Shown here: piece after piece, positions 36,077-45,340 of the stretch | Layout: each line of letters begins with the position of its first letter | How positions within the stretch are numbered: the stretch's first letter is position 1 | Source: Alteromonadaceae bacterium XY-R5 | Lineage (GTDB): Bacteria; Pseudomonadota; Gammaproteobacteria; Enterobacterales; Alteromonadaceae | Length of the DNA stretch: 64,000 bases | Reading direction: 5' to 3' | NCBI GenBank assembly: GCA_001660395.1 | Contig: LXWE01000007.1 | Location: 62,001 to 126,000, forward strand | Position numbers and translations under genes: made by a program | Notes under the pieces: model-generated | Seen by the model: only the letters and a program-made list of their open reading frames with translations | Told to the model about the DNA's origin: nothing | Database searches by the model: none

Positions 36077-37195
36077 TGAATAGCCACTAGTTTCCTAGAC
36101 ACATTTTAGTTAGATAAACTAACTGAAAGAGAGGGGCTTATGAGCGGTAAACGCTATCCTGAAGAATTTAAAATTGAAGCGGCCAGACAAGTGACTGAGC
36201 ACGGTCGCACCGTTGCAGATGTTGCCAAACGACTCGATATTACGACGCTCAGCTGTTATTAAAAAATAAGGTCCTGACGCTACGAAGAATCATGATTTGT
36301 CTGAAGCGCAGGCGGAGATAAAGCGACTTCAGAAAGAGTTAAAACAGGCTACTGAAGAGCGCGATATTTTAAAAAAAGTCGCGGCCTACTTCGCAAAGCT
36401 GTCCGACTAAGATACGCCTTCATCAAACAAAACAGTGACAGCTGGCCAGTACGCTGGCTTTGTAACATGTTGGATGTTCACCCCTGTGGCTACTATGCAT
36501 GGAGCAAGGTATCGCTTTCGAAGTGCGATAAGACAAATCAACAACTGACGGGGTTAATCAAACAGTTTTGGCTAGAGTCTGGTTGCGTGTATGGCTATCG
36601 GAAGCCTAGATACCGTAAGGGTGAGAGTCACACCATTGCACCAAATCGGTTGCAGCGGCAGCTTAATCCACTCGTGCCTGACGAAGTGTGGGTCACTGAT
36701 ATTACCTATATCCGCACCCATGAAGGTTGGCTTTATCTGGCCGTGGTTGTGGATTTGTTCTCCCGCAAAGTCATTGGCAGGTCAATGCATTCGCAAATCA
36801 GCAAAGACATTGTGCTAAACGCGTTGTTGATGGCTGTGTGGCGACGTCAGCCTAAAAAGCAAGTGATGGTACATTCAGACCAAGGAAGCCAATACACCAG
36901 TCAGGACTGGCAGGCACTCCTTAAAACGCATGGTTTGCAAGGCAGCATGAGCAGACGCGGTAACTGTCACGACAATGCTGTAGCAGAAAGTTTGTTCCAG
37001 CTACTAAAGCGCGAGCGGATCAAACGAAAAATCGTCTCAACGCGAGCTTATGCCCGAAGTGATATATTTGATTACATTGAGATGTTTTACAACAGTAAAC
37101 GGAAACATGGTTCCAATAATCTGCTGTCGCCGGTAGAGTATGAAACCCATTACCAAGAACGGCTGGAAAGTGTCTGGTTTATTGGTGGCGATTCA
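36077..37195 (+). mobile_element. IS3-family element, decayed
   Basis: Ends: left TGAATAGCCACTAG, right (reverse complement) TGAATCGCCACCAA, both followed by AGACAC at matching positions. No matching target duplication (GTG left, GTT right), so one side was probably rearranged. Confidence 0.75.
36140..37179 (+). pseudogene. IS3-family transposase (orfA frameshifted, orfB with deletion)
   Basis: OrfA starts at ATG 36140 with GAGGGG upstream: MSGKRYPEEFKIEAARQVTE, shifts frame near 36247, and continues DLSEAQAEIKRLQKELKQA to 36410. OrfB runs YAFIKQNSDSWPVRW, VHPCGYYAWSK, then jumps from VYGYRK straight to PRYRKGESHTIAPNRLQ. Related elements have about 35 residues between two GYRK words, so recombination between these repeats probably removed them. 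The DDE core follows: VWVTDITYIR, VHSDQGSQYTS, SRRGNCHDNAVAESLF. The normal OrfB stop is lost and the frame reads on to 37750 through unrelated sequence. Confidence 0.82.
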
Positions 37196-37509
37196 GTTGC
37201 GCCTTACCTTCAATCCGTCTCGACATCATCTGATCATCAAGTAAAAAATGACTGCGAGATTGTTTTTAATGACAAGTTAGGTGGGGTTGAACTTTACTTT
37301 AAACGGAAGCCTCACTCAGCAATCCTAAGTGCCCTTCAAGCATCTCAATTTACCTACCACAAAAACGTCGGTTCTGGTATGCAAATAGAACCGATGAAAA
37401 TGTGTCATTTGCTCAACGGGTGGTTTCTGATGTCATGCAAAAAAATGCTGTTCCAGTTCATATCGAAAAACCCGCATCACAAAAAAACAACCAGAGGTGG
37501 CTGTTATGA
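37196..37509 (+). pseudogene. Fragment of a plasmid gene with a small DNA-metabolism-associated domain
   Basis: After the IS the frame encodes GGVELYFKRKPHSAILSALQ then, after a one-base shift near 37365, RRFWYANRTDENVSFAQRVV to the stop. The pattern (xxVEL.F..KP...IL.ALk...F......WYA) occurs in many plasmid proteins linked to antirestriction or ssDNA handling. The 5' part is absent, presumably cut by the IS. Family name uncertain. Confidence 0.5.
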
Positions 37510-38100
37510 AGCTCAAAGCATTAATGATGGGGGAATAACCCCTTGCATTACAAGGAGGCTAAAAGGTCACCTGCAACCACAACCGCCACTTTTTGAGGCT
37601 CTGTATCAGGCTGGATATTCTGTGGATGCACCCCTTCTTACCCCCGTTTCGCTATCGCTCCCTGGGAGTACGTCGGCGCACATAACACTTCCCTTGATTT
37701 CATCTTTATTTCTTCTCCCTATGTTACTGTGCGCACATAACACTTTTTAAATGCAGTGATGCAGGGTGTTATTGAGCGCGTTTTGGCTGAATCTTCAGAG
37801 TGCATTACGTGGAAGAGTCTCTGTAACCAGTGGCTCAAATTTTCAATGAGTAAAGTACTTCCGCCTAAGGACGTTTAGTGATTCGGCAAGGTTAGATGCA
37901 CGTGATTAGCGAGTGTCTCAAACAGCACGAGTTGCGCTATTTAGGGCGCAGCCCGTGTCGTTTCCGGCACTTACTGAGTTGTTTTAGGCACTTTGTATTC
38001 TATGTTGTTGTTTTTAATGTTTTTTTTGGTTTTGCGCGTAGGTTTGCAGTTATTTTGCTGTTGTTTACCATAGACAAACTAACAGATTTTGAGTCACAGA
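37510..38100. repeat. Gene-poor stretch with GCGCACATAACACTT direct repeat
   Basis: GCGCACATAACACTT occurs at 37676-37690 and 37731-37745 (55 bp apart). Frames here (such as 37896-38108) lack ribosome sites and family features. May hold a recombination or regulatory site. Confidence 0.4.
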
Positions 38101-38295
38101 ATGTATAACCCTGAAAAGCCGGTCCCACATGCTCCAGGTTCGATTGCAATTACAAGTGTTGAGCTTCAGCAGTACGCGTTAGATATCCTCTCAATAACAG
38201 ACGAGCATGGGGTAATGAGTTACAGTCGAGATTCTTGGCTGTCAACGCTGCGGGTAGTGAAACGAGTGTATGCTGACGCTATCAGGAAAAGTTAA
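38101..38295 (+). CDS. Small hypothetical protein (64 aa)
   Basis: Starts MYNPEKPVPHAPGSIAITSV at ATG 38101 (an upstream TTG at 38089 is less likely). Ends TLRVVKRVYADAIRKS. No ribosome site stands out. Composition looks protein-like but no family is known. Confidence 0.4.
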   Translation: MYNPEKPVPHAPGSIAITSVELQQYALDILSITDEHGVMSYSRDSWLSTLRVVKRVYADAIRKS

Positions 38296-38515
38296 TTGGC
38301 ATGTCTGTCGCCGGCGTCTGTTGTAACAACACGTTTGAATTGTGCCTTCACATTCCGAAGCTGTCTAAGTTTGCGTATCTAATCTTTGTCGAAGGCAGTT
38401 GTTCATATATGTTTAAGCCATCAACATTGTTCTACTCTGATGAAATGAAGGCCTAAAAGCATGTTGTTTTCAGCAGTGCTTATACATGGACTGCTAAATA
38501 TATGGGGATCGTTCA

Positions 38516-39154
38516 TTGGTACAGCCATTTTCTAAGAACTTGTGGATAGCTATTGCGGCTCAGTTATTTACCTTTCTTACATACGCCAAGGATGTTGAGG
38601 TGAAAGGGTATTACCGTAACGATGGCACGTTTGTTCAGCCACATCACAGAACCAGCCCCGATAACTCTATCAATAATAATTGGTCCACTAAAGGCAACGT
38701 GAATCCTTATACAGGGCAAGAAGGGTGGATTGACAGACAGCCAACCTATTCAAATGTTGGTCCCCCTTCCATTTCATTTCAGGTTCTGCCGGGTAAAAGT
38801 AATACCGACCGCGTGACATCAAATGACTCTATCTCTGGGTTTAATCCCTCAACCTCAATCACAGACTCAAAGCTCAGTGAGGGGGGATTTGCAATTCGTA
38901 AATCATGGCAAGATGACCTTTATACGATGTTATTCTTGGGCGCACTAATCATAGGTTTGTTATGGCGCTCAGTCGCTTGGTTGAATAATCAAATGGCTGG
39001 TCAGAAATGTGAAGTAGAGGCAAGTAAGAGAAGAGCAAAGATAAAAGCAATCGTGTCGGATAAGTTACATTCGCTCGGACTAGCTTTGTTGATCAGCATG
39101 TTTTTTGCTGTTGGCTTATGGCTCTTCACTCTTTATAAAAGTCTATCTGCCTAG
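38516..39154 (+). CDS. Membrane protein with YRxDGT-type extracytoplasmic domain
   Basis: 212 aa from TTG 38516, the only start in frame after the stop at 38495. The N-terminus is a signal or anchor (LWIAIAAQLFTFLTYA). Then VKGYYRNDGTFVQPHHRTSP and VNPYTGQEG, a motif common in short secreted or phage-linked proteins (DUF-type). Two C-terminal transmembrane helices: LYTMLFLGALIIGLLWRSVA and LGLALLISMFFAVGLWLF. Function unknown. Confidence 0.55.
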   Translation: MVQPFSKNLWIAIAAQLFTFLTYAKDVEVKGYYRNDGTFVQPHHRTSPDNSINNNWSTKGNVNPYTGQEGWIDRQPTYSNVGPPSISFQVLPGKSNTDRVTSNDSISGFNPSTSITDSKLSEGGFAIRKSWQDDLYTMLFLGALIIGLLWRSVAWLNNQMAGQKCEVEASKRRAKIKAIVSDKLHSLGLALLISMFFAVGLWLFTLYKSLSA

Positions 39155-39407
39155 CCTGAGTAATTTGGCGAGACGAGTCCTTTCATGTATAGATAGTTAC
39201 TTTAGACGCAATTGAGTTGCACGTTTTTCTTGTAATATTAAATCAGTTGTTGAGGATAGCGGATGTTTCTTAGCAGCCCTCGGTTGGTTATTGGCCGGGT
39301 CGTTGCTTCTGCCTCATGGACTGCGCGTTATCTAGTTTTTGGGCAAGCACTCTTCTAATTTTCGGTACATCAGCTAAATTTGGCTTGAGAGCTCCATACT
39401 CTGAGTC
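39155..39407. other. Intergenic region between 38516 gene and integrase
   Basis: 253 bp with nothing recognised apart from AT-rich sequence after the converging gene. Confidence 0.35.
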
Positions 39408-40037
39408 TCAGGCGTATCTTTGCTTTCCATAATGCTCGGTCGCTGTTATGTCATTCCCATGGCCAACCATGACAGCTAATTCTTCGGGAGAACGGATAGC
39501 CTTGAGATTTGCGATACACTGATGGCGAAAGGTGTAGAGTGAGATCCCTTCTCCCTTTTTACCTAGTATCTTCTGGACGACCCGGTATAACGAAAATCTC
39601 AACTTATCGTAGTATTTCTCCCAGAAAACATCTGCAGTGTCTTTGCCATCCTCTAAAGGCATCTTGTGTGCGTAAAAGCATGCAATTTTTATGAATGTTA
39701 TGCCTTGTTCTGATACTTCACTTAAATCAATACAACGAAATCTTCCAAAAGACCTTCCATTAGTGGCTTTTGCATTCTCTACAAGAAGGGAAGGGTACCC
39801 TCCAGAGTAATTGAAATCGAAATCAGTAAGGGTATGCTCATCTAGTTGTTCCGCATTCAAAATGACAATGGCCGATTGCCATTCAATAGGTCTCAATCCT
39901 GCTATATACGTAGCTTCAGTTAAAGCTAAAAGCTGCTTTGAGTAGCCCATGCTTCCGTGTAATTCAGCAAGACCTTTTCTCAATTTTTGGTGCAATTCAA
40001 AGGAGATGTTTTTCCGTTTCCTGGCACTGGTGCTCAA
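39408..40037 (-). CDS. Tyrosine recombinase / integrase catalytic domain, N-terminus missing or short
   Basis: 209 aa from TTG 40037. The catalytic features of tyrosine recombinases are there in order: Arg in TYIAGLRPIEWQ (I), then YTFRHQCIANL (box II, with Arg-His), then VMVGHGNDITATEHYGK, which gives the His and the nucleophile Tyr. Typical integrases add a SAM-like DNA-binding domain of about 100-200 residues; here upstream codons stay open to about 40100 without a good start, so a lost N-terminus is likely. Probably a relic of an integrated element. Confidence 0.7.
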   Translation of the reverse strand: MSTSARKRKNISFELHQKLRKGLAELHGSMGYSKQLLALTEATYIAGLRPIEWQSAIVILNAEQLDEHTLTDFDFNYSGGYPSLLVENAKATNGRSFGRFRCIDLSEVSEQGITFIKIACFYAHKMPLEDGKDTADVFWEKYYDKLRFSLYRVVQKILGKKGEGISLYTFRHQCIANLKAIRSPEELAVMVGHGNDITATEHYGKQRYA

Positions 40038-40574
40038 ACCGCTAGACTTGGAGTTTTCTGGTGATAATGCATTGATATCCTCAATGTGGTCTTCTTGCTC
40101 AGTTGTCTCTGCATGCTATACCAGGCTCGCTTTCATGGTGCGTAACCAGGACTTCCCATGTCAATACTACCCCTGAAAAGTCGGAATGATATGGACTGTA
40201 TTTTCGAGATGAAATAGCTAAGTTGACTTAATCCGGTTATCGCTTTTATTTTGAAAAATAGCCTTGTAATTTCCTTCTCACAGCGACACCGCCTGTGTCG
40301 TTTGAGTCGCAGTCATTGCTGTTTGGGTCACGGCCTGTGCCACCACAAATCAGGTAGGAATTAGTAAAAGTGGGCCCCCGCATGTATTGTTTAAAGAACA
40401 CGAGAATTTGGAGCGGGTATGATTAAGCGGACAGCAGTTTTGACTACATTTTTAGAGATCTAAGATAATTACACCTACGCCGGTATTACTTTTCACATTG
40501 GGTGTGCAGCTAGTTGAATAGAATATTTATTTGAGTTACAAATCAATCTAGAGGCATTAAGTAGCGGAGGCTCT
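40038..40574. other. Gene-poor region between integrase and hipA
   Basis: About 540 bp. A GCGACAC/GTGTCGT stem-loop lies near 40282-40300. No gene supported. Confidence 0.35.
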
Positions 40575-41900
40575 TCATTTGTCAAGTTGCTGATGTAGAA
40601 ACTTTTCTAGCTTCATCAGGCAACCTTTAGCACTATCAGCAATGCTTTTCCCCATGTTATGGTCAAAACCCTGTGGAGCTTGATTTAGGGCATTCTGCAT
40701 TGCTCCGTCAGTGTGAGTACAAATATCTTCGATAACTTCATTTGCTATCGCAGCACTAAGTCCTAAATGCTTAGCGTGTGTTAGCCAATGCCTCGCTTGA
40801 ATGTCATGCCAACGGTAATGTGAGTTTTTAGAATGTACTTTCATGGCCATCTTTATCTTTCTGGCTTGAATATTCCCCTGGCCAAAATATGGATACGCAC
40901 TGAGCACATCGTATAGTGGAGTAAGCCGATACCCGTCTTGCTGTAGTGAGATGCTAAAATTCTTCGCATGGCCATCGATGCCCGCCAGCATCCAATAGAC
41001 GATTTGTGCTTTATAAAATGTGAGGCGATCCTGGTAGGAATTAGACGAATACTCCAATAGAGACATAATTTGTCTGGCGGACGGGCCACCATGATCTTCA
41101 TATTTACTGCCACTGGTCATGCCTAAAGCCTGACACATATCTTCCTGGGGAAGACGCATAATGTGTTGCTCATCTATACGACGGTCAAATCTCTCTACCA
41201 CTAGCACTCTTTGGTCACCGAATGTTGATATTGTGGCATTGGCTACCGGCATTCCTAAGTGCCGGATAAATGCTAAACAGAACCACTCGTTATCTACACT
41301 ATTGGATAAATCGATTCCCATGCTCTCGTGATTGAGAATAGGGGGCTTAATAATATGCGTTGTTGGGGTAGGGCCATTTGGTTTACACCATTGGCCATTC
41401 CAAAACGTCAGTGCAGTCTTTTCCTGAGCGCCTGCCAATGAGATTCGGAAATCTTCATCGGCTTTCATTCCCATCATTTTATCCAATCTGGTATCTCGGA
41501 TAGTTTGCGCTATTTGTTGCTCAGTCAAAGGTGTTATGGAAACTGGGGGGAGGCCACCAGCAGGCAAAGAGTCTGTGAGTGTCAACGCCCCAATGCAGTC
41601 TCGGCCCACTTTTACGAGCAGGTCAAATGGGGATTTACTTTTTGCGCCCAATCTATCAACCATTTGCTGGCGTATTGCTTCGGCGTCCGGGAGCAAGTTT
41701 TCAAAGTATGCATATACTTTATCCGATTTAATCGCGGTACTTTGCAGCGGCAAACTCAATGATAATGGGCGGGAGCCCTCGATATCTAACCACTGTTTAT
41801 CGTATTGAAAACTCATTTGCCCTTTTGTGATCGAGAGAACTCCGACCAAATAGCCATTCATCGAGCAATATAGGGATTGAGAGTGTGATTTTCTGCCCAT
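40575..41900 (-). CDS. hipA: HipA-type serine/threonine kinase toxin
   Basis: 441 aa. N-terminal coupling domain, then the kinase: FRISLAGAQEKTAL (about 151-164, the autophosphorylation and P-loop region), the catalytic GIDGHAKNFSIS with D309 and LYDVLSAYPY with D331, both aligning with E. coli HipA D309 and D332. HipA phosphorylates glutamyl-tRNA synthetase and induces dormancy in E. coli; the target here is not proved. The gene begins directly after the hipB stop (no gap). Likely stabilises the replicon or acts in stress or phage response. Confidence 0.92.
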   Translation of the reverse strand: MGRKSHSQSLYCSMNGYLVGVLSITKGQMSFQYDKQWLDIEGSRPLSLSLPLQSTAIKSDKVYAYFENLLPDAEAIRQQMVDRLGAKSKSPFDLLVKVGRDCIGALTLTDSLPAGGLPPVSITPLTEQQIAQTIRDTRLDKMMGMKADEDFRISLAGAQEKTALTFWNGQWCKPNGPTPTTHIIKPPILNHESMGIDLSNSVDNEWFCLAFIRHLGMPVANATISTFGDQRVLVVERFDRRIDEQHIMRLPQEDMCQALGMTSGSKYEDHGGPSARQIMSLLEYSSNSYQDRLTFYKAQIVYWMLAGIDGHAKNFSISLQQDGYRLTPLYDVLSAYPYFGQGNIQARKIKMAMKVHSKNSHYRWHDIQARHWLTHAKHLGLSAAIANEVIEDICTHTDGAMQNALNQAPQGFDHNMGKSIADSAKGCLMKLEKFLHQQLDK

Positions 41901-42152
41901 TTAGAAGCCTAGCACCGGTTTGGCCACTGGCGAAATTGACTCTTGTTTAGCATTGGCAGAAAGGTCTATTTCAAGAATGGCGCATAATGCCAGTAATCGG
42001 TCAGCATTTAATTTCCCTGGCTGCGACTCGCAAAGCGAGATGTCTTTTTGGTAAAGCCCCATTCTTTTTGCAAGTTCACCTTGAGTCCAGCCCTTACGCT
42101 TTCTCGCATCCTTTAGCAACGCACCTATATCTGCAGACGTATTAATTCGCAT
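41901..42152 (-). CDS. hipB: HipB-type antitoxin, Xre-family repressor
   Basis: 83 aa from ATG 42152 with AGGGA upstream; a longer start at 42197 would run through the operator. The helix-turn-helix is RKRKGWTQGELAKRMGLYQK and DISLCESQPGK. HipB binds and silences HipA and represses the operon at operator palindromes. Four such operators lie just upstream. It precedes hipA in the usual order. Confidence 0.92.
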   Translation of the reverse strand: MRINTSADIGALLKDARKRKGWTQGELAKRMGLYQKDISLCESQPGKLNADRLLALCAILEIDLSANAKQESISPVAKPVLGF

Positions 42153-42173
42153 TGTTAGCTTTCCCTGTAGAGA

Positions 42174-42272
42174 TATACCAAATATAGTATAAACCATGAA
42201 TATACCAAAAACTGTATAAAATAAATATATACTAAATCAAGTATAACTTTAAAATATACTGATTCGAGTATA
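42174..42272. promoter_or_regulatory. Four HipB operators, TATAC-N8-GTATA, at a 27-bp period
   Basis: Palindromes at 42174-42191, 42201-42218, 42228-42245 and 42255-42272, each TATAC, 8 bases, GTATA. Starts are exactly 27 bp apart. E. coli HipB operators are TATCC-N8-GGATA, so these are the same architecture with one base changed per arm. Confidence 0.88.
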
Positions 42273-42708
42273 TATGAGACGATGTTCGTAAGAGAAAGGT
42301 TGGTAGTGGGAGGTGAAAAAGTATTGCCTCCCGAGATATATTTGAGATGTTTAGTATTCCCACCGCAAAGCCAGAATGACGTTTTTCAGCCTTAATATAG
42401 GCTGCCTCTAGGGATTGCTCAATATTCAATACCTTACATTTACTTGGATTTAGGGCAGCGCTTATTCAGGCTAAAGAAGCTGCCTGGGATCTGGACTTAG
42501 TACCAAAAGTCAAAAATTCAATTAACGATGTTTATCAAATTTACAATGAGCTTTCAGATTCTGAGTTAAATATTAATAGGGTAATCAGTGCAATTAAGGA
42601 AATCGGGACATATACTTGATAATGACGATATGAAGTGCAGGTTTTGCTCTAGCGGTTACCAAAATTCTGCATCTAGCCCTCCAGAATGAGTTTTGAAAGG
42701 ATTCAATA
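42273..42708. other. Intergenic region upstream of hipB, with a gene fragment
   Basis: Mostly non-coding. A frame ending at 42619 encodes AKEAAWDLDLVPKVKNSIND and LSDSELNINRVISAIKEIG without a start codon or ribosome site; probably the 3' end of a lost gene. Confidence 0.4.
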
Positions 42709-43167
42709 ATGACCTCAGATAATGATGACTACCGCCTTGCGCTCGCAGCAGAAGCACGCAAAAAGTTTCAATCCCTTAGAACCGTTGTTGGAGAAGAAGC
42801 ATCATTGATGATAGCGGCAGCTCTGTGGGTTGCTTATTTATTATGTATGGTCAAATACTACGAAGGCAGGTTCACGATTACTCCGGTTGTGGATATTCTG
42901 TCAGGATGGGCGCCTGCTGGTAAGCAAGCTGCAGTATGTTTAGTAATAGGGTTTTGGCTAGGCACACATATGGAATGGCCGATTAAAAGGTATTATGACT
43001 ATTGTGGAAAATATGAGGAAATGTCTACTGAGCTTCTTGAGCGCAACATAAAGAAAATAAACAGAGCACTATTTTTTGAAACAGTATCCTTGCTTGCCAC
43101 TTTGTGTGGCTGCATTCTCTTCTTCTTATTATGGCATGTAGTATTTGCTAAAAACTGGCTTTCGTAG
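42709..43167 (+). CDS. Hypothetical three-helix membrane protein (152 aa)
   Basis: Good start (GAAAGG 9 bases upstream). Three hydrophobic segments at about residues 34-50 (LMIAAALWVAYLLCMV), 78-92 (AVCLVIGFWLGTHM) and 127-147 (SLLATLCGCILFFLLWHVV). No family recognised. Converges on the 43172 gene with only a few bases between. Confidence 0.55.
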   Translation: MTSDNDDYRLALAAEARKKFQSLRTVVGEEASLMIAAALWVAYLLCMVKYYEGRFTITPVVDILSGWAPAGKQAAVCLVIGFWLGTHMEWPIKRYYDYCGKYEEMSTELLERNIKKINRALFFETVSLLATLCGCILFFLLWHVVFAKNWLS

Positions 43168-43171
43168 ATTT

Positions 43172-43603
43172 CTATCTTTTTCTGAAAGCGGTTTTGAGTT
43201 CACCACGATACAGAAACTGATCATTACCATCATATTTCCAATATAAGCCATAGCTCTGTGAAGGGCGCTCAAATTGGTCTGCAATGAAAATGGAGTACTT
43301 TGCTACAAAGCCGCCATGTTCGTCTCGTTCAATAAATGTATAGTATTCCAAATGCTTGTCTGGGTCAGAGTTGTAGTCAAATTCATTCCATTTTAGGTAC
43401 AGTGAATGCCCATCAGCAATTCTTAAATCTTCCTGAAACCTGTATGAAAATCGATAAGTTCTTTCCTGGGACTTTTCTTCTGGATTATCCAAAAATAATG
43501 CTACCGAATCCTGACATTGATCTGATTCAGCTATTTTCGTCTTGTAGTAACTCGAACGAGTATTGCGGATGTGTTCTATTAATCGCGACATTAATTTGAG
43601 CAT
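43172..43603 (-). CDS. Hypothetical protein (143 aa)
   Basis: Soluble, aromatic-rich, beta-type sequence (RTYRFSYRFQEDLRIADGHS; YYTFIERDEHGGFVAKYSIF; SQSYGLYWKYDGNDQFLYRG). Starts MLKLMSRLIEHIRN; a second Met five residues on is possible. No family recognised. Confidence 0.5.
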   Translation of the reverse strand: MLKLMSRLIEHIRNTRSSYYKTKIAESDQCQDSVALFLDNPEEKSQERTYRFSYRFQEDLRIADGHSLYLKWNEFDYNSDPDKHLEYYTFIERDEHGGFVAKYSIFIADQFERPSQSYGLYWKYDGNDQFLYRGELKTAFRKR

Positions 43604-43713
43604 AGTTTTACCTCACTAATGATAGCTTCGGCATTTGAACGGCTAGATGTTTACCAAAAAGTATAGGCTTGCGAAAGCAAGCCAGCAGGCTAATTAAACT
43701 AAGACAATTGGTA

Positions 43714-45276
43714 CTACTTGGCCGTGTCTATAGAAAGAGTTAACTGCTTGTCCTCATTGAGTAGAGCATACTGATAAGCCTCAAACGAAAAAATGTGGCA
43801 GCTAAAATCGAGGTAAAACCTGAAATGGTATGAAGTCATTCTAACCTCGGCCATATCCATTAATGAATTAGCATATTCTCCGCGCTGGTACGCCTCGAAT
43901 TTGTCAGGAAAGTTTTCCTCTAAAAAGTCCGCAAAGTCGGATTTCAAATGAGCGAAAGCTTCTTCCGACAGGTTGGCTAAGAACGTCTTCATGATTGACG
44001 ACATAAGAGAGTTCTGCAACGTACTCACCAGTTGGCCACCGGCCTCGGTGTTAACATCAAAATCTGGCTTTGTGCAGTGTAAATGGTCAACGAGCAATTG
44101 TTCGATATTAAGCCACTCCTCTTTGGAGTCGCGAATAACGTGTTTTCGGAAGTATCCACCAAACTGATTACTATCTGTGTTCTTGAACCGGGCCAGCTTT
44201 TTCAACTGGTGGCCCTGTCGAATACACCAGCTCAGATAACGCATTATAATCATGCCTTGATCATCACGACACTCATCCAGCACCAGATCTACTTGATTGC
44301 TGGCAATTCCCAATGACCGCAGCTCCATTTTTTGACTGGTTAGTTTAATCTGATTGGCAATAGCGTTTTCCTGGATGATAGCCTTCGGCTTCAATCGGAA
44401 TTTGAATCTAAAGTGTGTGACAGGCTTGCGTCCTGCTCGCCCTTTCGTTTCGGCGTTTCTCGCTTCCCATGCGTCAAACAAAGGCCCCATCGACGTTGAT
44501 TCGACCTCAATATGCAAAGGCAAGCCATCATTAGTGTTAATGTCACTGAGTGCTGTTTCAATCACATTTGCTTTGAGCTTGGCCACATTGTCATATGTTT
44601 TACTCATGGCGCCTGTAAGGCGCCTAATCGCCTCTACATCGAACCAGTCAGTTTCAGTTCTTCCATCCTGGAAAAATATTTCACAGGTTTCATAGATGCC
44701 CGGGGAATTGCGACTTTTGTATAGCGTCCAATCTACACGCCCCTTAAAACTTACTTCCGGATTAACGATTTGATGAACCATTTTTGGGGGGATAGATAAG
44801 CGGAATCGCCCCCCTTTACGCTCAACCGAGCCAAGGATCTTGGTAAATCCTACCCACATATCTTTTTGAGTTTTACTTCTGGCAATCCCCAGCGCGTCAA
44901 AACCAATGGTTTCCTCTGATATTTCTTCGAATAGCGCCAGAATCTGGGTATATGAGTTGTACTTTGATTTATCTTTGTACCCCATCGCAGCCATGATTTG
45001 TTCGTCAGATACTTCGAATACGGTATTTGTATTTTCAACGTATTGTTCAGTTACCTGAGTAGCAAAGTCGTCGAATGACTCGATATCAGGGTTGCGCAGA
45101 AAAAACTGTTCCTGGACAGTTCGTTGAATGGTGTTTAGTGCGCGCTGTTTCCTGAGGGACAATTCTGTAAGACCGAAGGGCCCTGCAAGGGCTATGTTCT
45201 TATTGTAGGTATCAGCATCATTTAACAATGACATCTGTGTTTGTACATCTGGAATATTATTTTGATTCTTAGCCAT
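43714..45276 (-). CDS. rep: Rep_3-family plasmid replication initiator
   Basis: 520 aa from ATG 45276, with GGAG 9 bases upstream; 45306 is a weaker start. Rep_3 initiators have two winged-helix domains. Visible: LRKQRALNTIQRTVQE, VSDEQIMAAMGYKDKSKYNS, DWFDVEAIRRLTGAM and TKGRAGRKPVTHFRFKFRLK. The protein is longer than most Rep_3 members (300-400 aa), with an added C-terminal region ending LSIDTAK. It lies next to an iteron array of 17 elements, confirming initiator function. It should bind the iterons to open the origin and set copy number. Confidence 0.88.
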   Translation of the reverse strand: MAKNQNNIPDVQTQMSLLNDADTYNKNIALAGPFGLTELSLRKQRALNTIQRTVQEQFFLRNPDIESFDDFATQVTEQYVENTNTVFEVSDEQIMAAMGYKDKSKYNSYTQILALFEEISEETIGFDALGIARSKTQKDMWVGFTKILGSVERKGGRFRLSIPPKMVHQIVNPEVSFKGRVDWTLYKSRNSPGIYETCEIFFQDGRTETDWFDVEAIRRLTGAMSKTYDNVAKLKANVIETALSDINTNDGLPLHIEVESTSMGPLFDAWEARNAETKGRAGRKPVTHFRFKFRLKPKAIIQENAIANQIKLTSQKMELRSLGIASNQVDLVLDECRDDQGMIIMRYLSWCIRQGHQLKKLARFKNTDSNQFGGYFRKHVIRDSKEEWLNIEQLLVDHLHCTKPDFDVNTEAGGQLVSTLQNSLMSSIMKTFLANLSEEAFAHLKSDFADFLEENFPDKFEAYQRGEYANSLMDMAEVRMTSYHFRFYLDFSCHIFSFEAYQYALLNEDKQLTLSIDTAK

Positions 45277-45340
45277 TTGTATTTCTCCAAGCGCCTGAGA
45301 AAACATATCAAATCCCCGGAAACTTACATCTTCTAAAAAG

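Noticed and set aside
36467-37750. 427-codon open frame as one gene
   Set aside because: Only the first part is IS3 OrfB. The rest is read-through of the lost stop into unrelated flanking sequence, including a gene fragment in another frame.
37896-38108. 70-aa hydrophobic protein
   Set aside because: No ribosome site, Phe/Val-rich composition typical of chance T-rich frames, overlaps the start of a better candidate.
38319-38327. TGTTGTAAC, matching 12 of 14 positions of the E. coli Ter core with its neighbours
   Set aside because: With 11 fixed matches, about one such site is expected by chance in 64 kb on two strands. The palindromic surroundings (GTTG/CAAC) also explain it. The resident Tus-like gene is broken.
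42232-42429. 65-aa reverse-strand frame upstream of hipB
   Set aside because: It runs through the HipB operators and has no ribosome site or family features.
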